Part shown: positions 13,893 to 19,600 of the stretch, one piece after another
How the letters are laid out: the number at the start of each line of letters is the position of its first letter
Position numbering within the stretch: the first letter of the stretch is position 1
Assembly: GCA_027345905.1 (NCBI GenBank)
Contig: DAIETC010000089.1
Span: forward strand, 1-19,600
From: Kineosporiaceae bacterium
Lineage (GTDB): Bacteria > Actinomycetota > Actinomycetes > Actinomycetales > Angustibacteraceae
Length of the DNA stretch: 19,600 nt
Direction: 5' to 3'
Program-made: the position numbers and the translations under genes
Notes under the pieces: model-generated
The model's database searches: none
What the model was told of the DNA's origin: nothing
The model's input: only the letters and a program-made list of their open reading frames with translations

Positions 13893-15215
13893 GTGAGCGC
13901 AGGCAGGCAGGCGGACGATGGTGGATCCGCTCGGCTGGCTCGAGTGCTGCCGCTCGCGGTGGGCGTCACGGTGGCTGCCCTGATGTTCTTGCGGCTGCCA
14001 CCGGACACACGCAACACGGTCTGGGCCGAGGACGGCTCCCGGTTTCTGACCGGCGCACTCAACGAACCGATGCCGCAGGTCCTGGTGCAGCCCTATGCGG
14101 GCTACCTGCACGTGGTGCCACGGCTGGCCGCCTGGCTGGCCACGGCGGCGCCGACACCGTCGATCGCCCTGGCGCTGAACGTCGTCAACTGTGCCGTGGT
14201 GGGTGTCATCGCGGCGGTCGTGTACGTCAGCATCGCCTCGCTCATGGCCTCCCGGGTCGTGCGCGCGTGGTTGGTGCTGATGACGGCGCTGCTGCCCGTG
14301 GTCGGGGTGGAAGCTGCCGGCACCGCGGCCAACCTGCACTGGTTCTTCCTCTGGGGCCTGTTCTGGGTCAGTTGGCACCAAGCGCGCGATCGGACGCCGG
14401 CCCTGGCCTTGGCGCTGTTCACCTTTGCCGGGGCCATGACGGAGATCCAGTCGGTCCTGCTGCTGCCACTGGCGCTAGCGGTTCAGGTCCGTCGCCGACC
14501 GGCGAGCCGTTGGTCGTGGGCGCCGGTGGTGGCCTGGGCGGTTGGCTACCTGGCCCAGATCGTCGCCACGCTGAGCGCCCCGCGTCCGCAGTCCTTCGAG
14601 CTGCCCGCACCGGTGCGACTTGCGCAGATGTTCGCCATGCAGGTGGTGCTGCCGCTGCTGAGCGCCGATCCGCATGCGCTGCGGTCGCTGCTGCTGCGCT
14701 TCGGCTGGGTGTTGGCGCTCATCGTGGCCGTGCCGCTCGCGGCGGCCGCCGGCTATGCGCTGGTGCGCGCGAATGTGCTGCTCAAGGCCGTGACGCTGCT
14801 TGCGGGGATGTACGCGCTGACCCTTTTCACCCTTGCCGTCACGGTGAACCCCGAGCGCGTCCTGACCCGCTCGGCGGGTCGTCTCGCGGTGCACGGGCCG
14901 TTGTTGACCCGGTACGGGCTGGTGCCGTCCCTGCTCGTGGTGTCGTTCGTGGCCGTAGCGGCGCAGACCGCGCTGTCCCGCAGGCAGGTGCGTGCCGGCG
15001 TACCGCTGGCGGGCCTCGCGGTGCTCCTGGCGATGGCGGGAGCAATGAGCTTGCAGAGTCCGGGAAACCGCCGCGACCCGGCGACGTCCTGGCCGGCTCG
15101 GATGGCTTCGGCCCGGGCGGCTTGTGAGATCAGCGGCGCCCGGGCCGTCCATGTGCCGGTGAGCCCGACGGCGAACTGGAGCGTGCTCCTGCCCTGCCGC
15201 CGGGTGCTCACCTGA
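13893..15215 (+). CDS. Polytopic membrane protein, GT-C glycosyltransferase-like
   Basis: A 440-residue protein with about 9-11 hydrophobic segments. After the first helix (about 18-33), an external loop carries NTVWAEDGSRFLTGA (E46-D47). An acidic pair in the first outer loop is the hallmark of GT-C glycosyltransferases, which use polyprenyl-phosphate sugars. The C-terminal segment (about 400-440, two Cys, CEISGARAVHVPVSP) is probably external. I recognise the WAEDG pattern from unannotated actinobacterial membrane proteins, but not a named family. The GTG at 13893 lacks a good RBS; CACGAT ending 6 bases before it allows a leaderless mRNA. It is a surface-glycan candidate beside secreted and repeat proteins. 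It converges with the beta-helix gene, 21 bp apart. Confidence 0.75.
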   Translation: MSAGRQADDGGSARLARVLPLAVGVTVAALMFLRLPPDTRNTVWAEDGSRFLTGALNEPMPQVLVQPYAGYLHVVPRLAAWLATAAPTPSIALALNVVNCAVVGVIAAVVYVSIASLMASRVVRAWLVLMTALLPVVGVEAAGTAANLHWFFLWGLFWVSWHQARDRTPALALALFTFAGAMTEIQSVLLLPLALAVQVRRRPASRWSWAPVVAWAVGYLAQIVATLSAPRPQSFELPAPVRLAQMFAMQVVLPLLSADPHALRSLLLRFGWVLALIVAVPLAAAAGYALVRANVLLKAVTLLAGMYALTLFTLAVTVNPERVLTRSAGRLAVHGPLLTRYGLVPSLLVVSFVAVAAQTALSRRQVRAGVPLAGLAVLLAMAGAMSLQSPGNRRDPATSWPARMASARAACEISGARAVHVPVSPTANWSVLLPCRRVLT

Positions 15216-15236
15216 CTGCTGCGTCCCCGACTTCGC

Positions 15237-16343
15237 TCACCAGCGGGGCATGGCCCCCGAGCCGTACCTGCCGTAGGCCGAGGCCTTGGGGTAGCTGGTG
15301 CGAAAGCCGCCACAGCTCGCGTTGTTGAACCGAGGGTTGACCCGCACCGCGTTGTCCGCCGTGAAGCGTGCCGTCTTGCCGAAGGAGAACATCGTCGAGG
15401 CCGTGGCGTAGTTGTTGGCGAACGTGTTGCCGCCGCCGATCACGAGGTTCAGGTACACCGAGGTGGTCTTCTTGGTCGAGCCCAGCGGTGCCCAGCTGTT
15501 GGAGAACATGTTGCGTGCGATGTAGTTGTTGCGCACGTCGCCGTGCAGGAGCACCTGACGGCCCCCTCGGGCGATGGTGTTGTAGACCACCTTGACGCCC
15601 CACGGCCCCCGCGCCCCAGGGACGCCGCCGGCACCGAGCTTGACGCCGACCCCGTTGGGGTGACCGAAGATCACGTTGCGCGAGATCCAGCCGCCGGATG
15701 CCGAGTTGCCGGCAAAGCTCACATAGATGTTGTGGTCGGTGTTGCTGCGCTTGGTCTGGGCCGCGTCGTGCACGCAGTTCGCGGTGAAGTTGAACCCGCG
15801 CGGTGCGCCGGTGCCGTAGATGTCGCTGCCGATCGTGACGTTGGAGTAGGCCCCGGTCTGCCGTGCGCCGAAGATCTCGCTGTTGCGTACGACCCAGCCG
15901 ACGCCGCCGCCCATGTAGAGCGTGTCCTTGCCCGCGTCGACACCCTGGATCCGAAGCCCGTCCAGGTGCCAGTAGCTCGGCCCCCACAGCTTGATCTCGC
16001 CGAGAATCAGGGGCCGGTTGCTCGGGTCCTGGGCGCGCACGGTGATCGGCGCGGTCGGGGTGCCGACGCTCATCTTGGTGCGCACGTTGGCGGTGGCCGG
16101 GATCGGCAGGACGAAGCCGGTGTGGTAGACCCCGGGGGCCAGCTGCAGGGTGTCGCCGGGACGCAGCTTCATGAGGGCCGAGCGCAGGTCGACACCCGGG
16201 CGCACGGTGAAGGTCCGTCCGGCTGCCTCGGCCCGCCCGGTCAGGGGGGCTCCTGGGGCGACGACCGATCCCACGGCCAGCCCGCTCATGGCAAGGGCGG
16301 CGATCAGGAGTCGGCGGGGGCGGCGGTGCAGCGATGCTCGCAT
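15237..16343 (-). CDS. Secreted right-handed parallel beta-helix repeat protein
   Basis: Exported protein of 368 residues. The signal peptide has a basic start (RRPRRLLIAALAMSG) and likely ends at AEA-AG near 41. FTVRPGVDLRSALMKLRPGDTLQLAPGVYH (about 45-75) is the usual cap of pectate-lyase-like helices. Asn/Gly-rich turns follow (WHLDGLRIQG, VRNSEIFG, NVTIGSDIYG, DHNIYVSFAG, ISRNVIFGHPNG, YNTIARGG, RNNYIARNMFSN). The fold is typical of polysaccharide lyases or structural surface proteins. No lyase catalytic motif is obvious, so the substrate is unknown. C196 or so (NCVHD) and a late ASCGGF Cys could pair. The ATG at 16343 lacks a strong RBS. A sigma-28-like promoter lies about 45-70 bp upstream. 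Confidence 0.85.
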   Translation of the reverse strand: MRASLHRRPRRLLIAALAMSGLAVGSVVAPGAPLTGRAEAAGRTFTVRPGVDLRSALMKLRPGDTLQLAPGVYHTGFVLPIPATANVRTKMSVGTPTAPITVRAQDPSNRPLILGEIKLWGPSYWHLDGLRIQGVDAGKDTLYMGGGVGWVVRNSEIFGARQTGAYSNVTIGSDIYGTGAPRGFNFTANCVHDAAQTKRSNTDHNIYVSFAGNSASGGWISRNVIFGHPNGVGVKLGAGGVPGARGPWGVKVVYNTIARGGRQVLLHGDVRNNYIARNMFSNSWAPLGSTKKTTSVYLNLVIGGGNTFANNYATASTMFSFGKTARFTADNAVRVNPRFNNASCGGFRTSYPKASAYGRYGSGAMPRW

Positions 16344-16386
16344 GGCGGTGGGTGTCCCATCGGGGTCGGTTGGTGTGCTGGAAGAT

Positions 16387-16415
16387 GTATCGACCCGACG
16401 GGCTGCGAACTTGAG
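16387..16415 (-). promoter_or_regulatory. Putative sigma-28-like promoter of the beta-helix gene
   Basis: The reverse strand reads CTCAAG (16415-16410), 15 bases, then GTCGATAC (16394-16387), close to FliA/WhiG promoters (TAAA-N15-GCCGATAA). The start would be near 16380, leaving a leader of about 37 bases. Just upstream, CCCGAT recurs 18 bp apart (16426 and 16444), and CACCCGA/TCGGGTG (16442-16471) form an inverted repeat that may bind an activator. Confidence 0.5.
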
Positions 16416-16506
16416 TCGGTTTGCGCCCGATATGTCTGATTCACCCGATTAGCCGCTCGGCCACTCGGGTGCTCCTGCGTCGGCCCACGCCTACGAAGGG
16501 TGAACT

Positions 16507-16537
16507 GGCCGCCCGACGTCCCTCAGCTCAGGCGGCC
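16507..16537. terminator. Hairpin after the EF-hand protein gene
   Basis: GGCCGCC (16507-16513) pairs with GGCGGCC (16531-16537) across a 17-base loop, just past the stop on the reverse strand. The right arm belongs to the tandem duplication, so the second copy can compete for pairing. It is a moderate terminator candidate without a U-tract. Confidence 0.4.
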
Positions 16538-16557
16538 GTCCCTCAGCTCAGGCGGCC
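16518..16557. repeat. 20-bp perfect tandem duplication over a stop codon
   Basis: GTCCCTCAGCTCAGGCGGCC occurs twice in succession (16518-16537 and 16538-16557). The second copy holds the stop codon and last residues of the EF-hand gene; the first is its downstream duplicate. Confidence 0.95.
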
Positions 16558-17258
16558 CCGTTGATGTGGAACCGGACGGTCTCGATATTGCTCGCCACAC
16601 CCAGTTGTTTGAGGTCTTTGGCGTCGACGACGCCGTCGTGGTTGAGGTCCGGCACAGCGTTCGGAGCGTCGTTGTAGACGCCGTCATGGTTCAGGTCGGC
16701 GACCACCGCCACGGTCAGCGTGGTGTCGACGTTCTTGCCCGCGATCGGCTGGCCGACGATCCAGGTGTCCCAGATCTCGGTCTCCTGCGCCGTGCGGTTC
16801 GTGACCCCGGTCAAGTTGAACAAGTTCGCCAGGTTGGTTCCTGCGCCTGCGCCAACCGTTGTGGTCGAGGCCAGCACGACCAGGCCCGGCAGGCGGTCGT
16901 CTTGACCGGGTGAGAACGTGCCCGGGAAGGGCAACGTGTCGTTGTGCGCGAGGGGACCGGTGAGCTGCTCGTGGGTGAACCCGGTGGCCATCAGGCCGTT
17001 GGGACCCTCTGCCGGGTAGTCGATGTCCAGGTCGACGAACCAGCCCTTGCCGCCGATACCCGCGTTGTCGCCGCTGTGCGGTGACCGGATGTCGACGTGG
17101 ACGGGTTCGAAGGCATCCTCAGAACCAGAACCAGAACCAGAACCGGAGTCCGAGCCGAAGGCCGCGGGCACGGCGGGCGCTAGGACGGCGGTTGCGACCA
17201 GGGCAGTCAGGCTCAAGGCGAGGGTGCGGCGGCGGGGACGAGTGTCGGTGTGGTTCAC
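16548..17258 (-). CDS. Secreted protein with EF-hand/dockerin-like calcium loops
   Basis: A 236-residue exported protein. The signal peptide spans about 1-34 (RRRTLALSLTALVATAVLAPAVPAAF). A (GS)n-acidic linker follows (36-48), then a domain I do not recognise (50-185) with HVDIRSPHSGDNAGIGGKGW, TFSPGQDDRLPGLVVL and NLANLFNLTGVT. Near the C-terminus lie two calcium loops. The first, DLNHDGVYNDAP (188-199), has Pro at position 12 and is degenerate. The second, DLNHDGVVDAKD (204-215), has canonical D/N/D/D ligands, as in dockerin type I repeats. The GTG at 17258 has GAGGAG seven bases upstream. It lies 84 bp after the RslA-like gene and has its own SigL-type promoter at 17294-17323, making it the probable target of the neighbouring sigma factor. 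Confidence 0.82.
   Translation of the reverse strand: MNHTDTRPRRRTLALSLTALVATAVLAPAVPAAFGSDSGSGSGSGSEDAFEPVHVDIRSPHSGDNAGIGGKGWFVDLDIDYPAEGPNGLMATGFTHEQLTGPLAHNDTLPFPGTFSPGQDDRLPGLVVLASTTTVGAGAGTNLANLFNLTGVTNRTAQETEIWDTWIVGQPIAGKNVDTTLTVAVVADLNHDGVYNDAPNAVPDLNHDGVVDAKDLKQLGVASNIETVRFHINGAA
17121..17144. repeat. Hexanucleotide microsatellite coding a Gly-Ser linker
   Basis: Four exact AGAACC copies, with degenerate copies to about 17156, encode the GSGSGSGS linker after the signal peptide on the reverse strand. Copy number changes would stay in frame. Confidence 0.85.
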
Positions 17259-17293
17259 GGGAGTCTCCTCGTAGCGGCCGATGCTGACGGCCG

Positions 17294-17323
17294 GGTGTAC
17301 GCCGAGCCGGCCCCCGCGGTTCG
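17294..17323 (-). promoter_or_regulatory. SigL-type ECF promoter of the EF-hand protein gene
   Basis: The reverse strand reads CGAACC (17323-17318), 16 bases, then CGTACACC (17301-17294). The -10 block and the spacing are identical to the element before the sigL-like gene, and the -35 differs at one base. It agrees with the mycobacterial SigL pattern TGAACC-N16-CGT. The leader would be about 30 bases. Confidence 0.75.
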
Positions 17324-17342
17324 ATCTGCGGCGGGTGCGGCT

Positions 17343-18038
17343 TCAGCTGCGCGCGCGGGGTTGGGCCACAGCGAGGACCTCGCCCCCGGCGCCGACCACC
17401 GCGACCTGCGTAACGTCGTCCGGTCGCCAGGACGTTGCCCCCACGACCCGCACGACGCCGTTCCCCGTGGCGCCCCACGTCGCGGCCTGCTCGTGGGCGC
17501 CCGCGGCGTCGGTGGTCTGCAGGACGAAGCGGCCGCTGCGTGGCAAGCCGGACAGCTCGATGCTGACGGCGGTGCCCCATGGCTTGGCGAGCAGCTGGAG
17601 CCGGCCGGTCGTGGCCGCTCCCGCGGCAGAGCTGAACGTCGCCTCACGTGCACCCGCAACCGCGGGGGCGGCCGGCGCCCGCAGCGCTCGCGCCGCGAGC
17701 GTCCCCGTCCCAAGGCCCAGGGCGACCAGCGCGACTGCGGCGACGGCCAGCCGCAGCCGCAGGCGCCGCTGGTCCCGGTTGCGCTGCGCGCTGACCTGGC
17801 GAAGCAGGGCCGGCAGCAGCTGCGTTGGCAATGGTGCGTCGTCAGCACCGAGCTGGCTCGGGTCGGGCTGCGAGCGGCGACGCAGCAGCGCTGGAAGCGC
17901 CGCGAGGGACGACAGCTCGTCGCGGCAGCTCGGGCAGTCCGGGAGGTGCTCCTGCACCGCATGCAGGTCGGCGTCGTCCAGCCCGCCCAGGACATAGGCA
18001 CCCAGCAGCAGGCGCACCTGCTCGTGTGTGGTGCTCAC
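17343..18038 (-). CDS. rslA: RslA-like zinc-finger anti-sigma factor
   Basis: Membrane-bound anti-sigma factor of 231 residues. The cytosolic N-terminus holds the ZAS motif H31-x3-C35-x2-C38 (EHLPDCPSCRDEL), a zinc or thiol redox switch that holds the sigma factor. One transmembrane helix (about 96-115, LRLAVAAVALVALGLGTGTL) leads to an external RskA-like C-terminal domain (about 120-231; LLAKPWGTAVSIELSGLP, TSWRPDDVTQVAVVGA). The GTG at 18038 overlaps the sigma stop (GTGA), so the pair is translationally coupled. The arrangement equals mycobacterial sigL-rslA, where release follows oxidation or regulated proteolysis. Confidence 0.93.
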   Translation of the reverse strand: MSTTHEQVRLLLGAYVLGGLDDADLHAVQEHLPDCPSCRDELSSLAALPALLRRRSQPDPSQLGADDAPLPTQLLPALLRQVSAQRNRDQRRLRLRLAVAAVALVALGLGTGTLAARALRAPAAPAVAGAREATFSSAAGAATTGRLQLLAKPWGTAVSIELSGLPRSGRFVLQTTDAAGAHEQAATWGATGNGVVRVVGATSWRPDDVTQVAVVGAGGEVLAVAQPRARS

Positions 18039-18544
18039 CGGACCACCCCCAGCTCTTCGAAGATCGAGCGCAACGCCCGGACGGCGTAGTAGCTGCGGGA
18101 CTTGACGGTCCCTTCGGGCAGGCCGAGCTCTCTGGCCGCCGCGGCGACCGAACGTCCTTGGTAGTAGAGGGCCTCGATCACCACGCGATGCTCGGGCGTG
18201 AGCCGCTCCAGGGCGTCAGCCACCACCCAGCCCTGCAGCGCAGACTCCAGCTGGTCCGGTGCGGCCTGCGCGTGCAGGGCGTCGTCGTCGTGCACGAGAC
18301 GGGGTCGTCGCTGCGCGGCACGCCACTGGTCGGTGAGCAGGTTGCGCGCGATCGTGAACAGGTACGAGCGAGCCTCGGCCCGTTCTGGGTCAATGTCGTC
18401 CAGGTGCCGCCAGGCGCGTAGCAGGGTTTCCTGGACGACGTCGCTGGCCTGATCGCGGTCCGGCACGTAGCGCAGGACGAACGAGTACAGCACGGCCGCG
18501 TGCTCGTCGTACAACGTCGTCATTACCCGCTCCTCGGGGTTCAT
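18035..18544 (-). CDS. sigL: SigL-like ECF RNA polymerase sigma factor
   Basis: Alternative sigma factor of 169 residues with regions 2 and 4. Region 2 has LYDEHAAVLYSFVLRYV, DVVQETLLRAWRH and RSYLFTIARNLLTDQWR. Region 4 has ALERLTPEHRVVIEALYY and LGLPEGTVKSRSYYAVRALRSIFEELGV. These strings resemble mycobacterial SigL closely (YDEHAAVL, VVQETLLRAW, EGTVKSR..YAVRAL, LQELGV). I chose the ATG at 18544 because GGGAGGT ends six bases upstream; the GTG at 18550 touches that RBS and is unlikely. Its own TGAACC-N16-CGTACACC promoter overlaps the end of the helicase gene, indicating autoregulation. Confidence 0.94.
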   Translation of the reverse strand: MNPEERVMTTLYDEHAAVLYSFVLRYVPDRDQASDVVQETLLRAWRHLDDIDPERAEARSYLFTIARNLLTDQWRAAQRRPRLVHDDDALHAQAAPDQLESALQGWVVADALERLTPEHRVVIEALYYQGRSVAAAARELGLPEGTVKSRSYYAVRALRSIFEELGVVR

Positions 18545-18589
18545 GGGCACACCTCCCTGCGCACGTCGGTCCGGGCGGCCTAGCCGCTC

Positions 18590-18619
18590 GGTGTACGTCG
18601 TCGTCGCCCCTTCGGTTCA
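18590..18619 (-). promoter_or_regulatory. Autoregulatory SigL-type ECF promoter
   Basis: The reverse strand reads TGAACC (18619-18614), 16 bases, then CGTACACC (18597-18590). The -35 shares its TGA with the helicase stop codon. It matches the SigL consensus, and the twin element at 17294-17323 supports it. The leader to the ATG would be about 40 bases. Confidence 0.78.
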
Positions 18620-19600
18620 CGGGGCCGGCGAGCCCAGGCCCAGCTCTGCCACGTCCGTGACGTCGAGCACAGCCTCCCCCGCCTCGTCGCACGCCGCGAG
18701 GTCCAAGGTGGCGGTGATGGCCCAGTCGTGGTGGCCGGCGGGGTCGTCCAGCGTCTGGCGCACCACCCATTGACCGTCCAGGCTCTCGACGTTGAACAGG
18801 CTCGGCCCGCGCGCGTTCGGGCCGGTGCCGATCTCATCGTGTTGGGAGAAGTATCGGGTGATGGCGTCCTGCCACCGGTCCTGACCGAAGCCCGGGTCGA
18901 GGTCGGCCAGGTCGATCCAGCGGCGAAGGGCCATCAGCTCGACTCGACGGAACATGGCATTGCGCACCAGTACCCGAAAGGCCCGTTGGTTGGCTGTGAC
19001 GGGCGGCGGGCGTTCGTCGACCGGCTCGCCGGTCGGCTGAACGGGGGTGGGCACGGTCAGGGCCTCCCACTCCTCCAACAGGCTGGAGTCGACCTGGCGC
19101 ACCAGCTCGCCCAGCCAGGCGATGAGGTCGTCGACCTCCTCCGTGCGCGCCGCTTCGGGCACCGTGCGCCGCAGCGCCTTGTGTGCGTCCGCCAGGTAGC
19201 GCAGCACCAGTCCTTCGGAGCGCGCGAGCGAGTAGAACCCCACGTACTCGACGAACGACATGGCGCGCTCGAACAGGTCGCGGGCCACCGACTTGGGGGA
19301 CGACCACTCGTCCGCGACCCACGGATGACCGCCTCGATAGATCTCGAAGGCGGCGAACAGCTCGTCGGCCAGCGGCTGGGGGTACGTGATCTCTTCGAGC
19401 AGCTCCATCCGCTCGTCGTACTCGATGCCCTCCTGCTTCATCTGGGCCACGGCCTCGCCCCTGGCCTTGTTGCGCTGGGCGGACAAGATCTGGCGAGGAT
19501 CTTCAAGGGTTGCCTCCACGACGGAGAGCACGTCCAGGGCGTACGTCGCACTGGTGCGGTCCAGCAACCCGAGTGCCGCGACCGCGAACGGGGACAGGGG
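18617..19600 (-). CDS. DEAD/DEAH-box helicase with DUF3516, C-terminal part only
   Basis: The last 327 or so residues of a larger protein whose start lies beyond the right edge; the frame is open to base 19600. The segment SATYALDVLSVVEATLEDPRQ, then RNKARGEAVAQMKQEGIEYDERMELLE and YPQPLADELFAAFEIYRGGHPWV is the actinobacterial DUF3516 domain. In Actinobacteria this follows two RecA-like helicase domains in proteins of roughly 830-850 residues. Those ATPase motifs are outside the window, so the helicase name rests on the C-terminal domain. The end (LFNVESLDGQWVVRQTLDDPAGHHDW) looks like a small beta domain. Role in RNA or DNA handling is not known. The sigL-like promoter is embedded at its 3' end. 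Confidence 0.85.
   Translation of the reverse strand, partial: PLSPFAVAALGLLDRTSATYALDVLSVVEATLEDPRQILSAQRNKARGEAVAQMKQEGIEYDERMELLEEITYPQPLADELFAAFEIYRGGHPWVADEWSSPKSVARDLFERAMSFVEYVGFYSLARSEGLVLRYLADAHKALRRTVPEAARTEEVDDLIAWLGELVRQVDSSLLEEWEALTVPTPVQPTGEPVDERPPPVTANQRAFRVLVRNAMFRRVELMALRRWIDLADLDPGFGQDRWQDAITRYFSQHDEIGTGPNARGPSLFNVESLDGQWVVRQTLDDPAGHHDWAITATLDLAACDEAGEAVLDVTDVAELGLGSPAP

Noticed and set aside
13553..15127. A 524-codon forward open frame
   Set aside because: It starts as Arg/Ser-rich repeats in the wrong frame of the stalk array, then overlaps the GT-C-like gene out of frame.

Overview
This is a high-GC window with the traits of a free-living Actinomycetota. The traits are GTG and TTG starts, ATGA/GTGA stop-start overlaps, a CopD/CtaG fusion, a DUF6458 protein, a DUF3516 helicase, a FadE5-like acyl-CoA dehydrogenase and a SigL/RslA-type pair. 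I cannot name the genus. I recognised no tRNA, rRNA, CRISPR array, insertion sequence or phage gene, and no stretch over about 215 bp lacks a gene.

Left part (1-5232). A DHA2-family drug exporter, cut by the left edge, lies behind a MarR regulator with a palindromic operator over its start. Divergent from them, a fused CopD/CtaG membrane protein is translationally coupled to a nitrilase-superfamily amidohydrolase. A 22-bp perfect inverted repeat sits between the two units. A small DUF6458 membrane protein ends against the nitrilase.

Middle part (5343-11340). A FadE5-like acyl-CoA dehydrogenase has two tandem operator-like palindromes upstream. Next comes a CsoR-family regulator that keeps two cysteines but lacks the copper-binding His, as persulfide-sensing CstR does. 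It is divergent from a METTL7/TMT1-like methyltransferase, with a CsoR-type operator between them. A complete copper-efflux operon follows (csoR-copZ-copA, minus strand) with its own operator, and the first regulator's site resembles it.

Right part (11341-18544) is a cell-surface region. It holds a Sec-exported RTX beta-roll protein, an ECF sigma factor with a coupled single-pass membrane partner carrying a Ser/Glu/Pro repeat stalk, a GT-C-like polytopic membrane protein, and a secreted beta-helix protein. A secreted protein with EF-hand/dockerin-like loops and a SigL/RslA-type pair complete it. The C-terminus of a DUF3516 helicase closes the window.

Two promoter patterns tie the surface genes together. 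The SigL-like gene and the EF-hand gene each have a (T/C)GAACC-N16-CGTACACC element, suggesting autoregulation plus control of that secreted protein. The RTX and beta-helix genes each have an AAG-N15-G(G/T)CGATAC element that resembles sigma-28 (FliA/WhiG) promoters. Both links are inferences from sequence alone.
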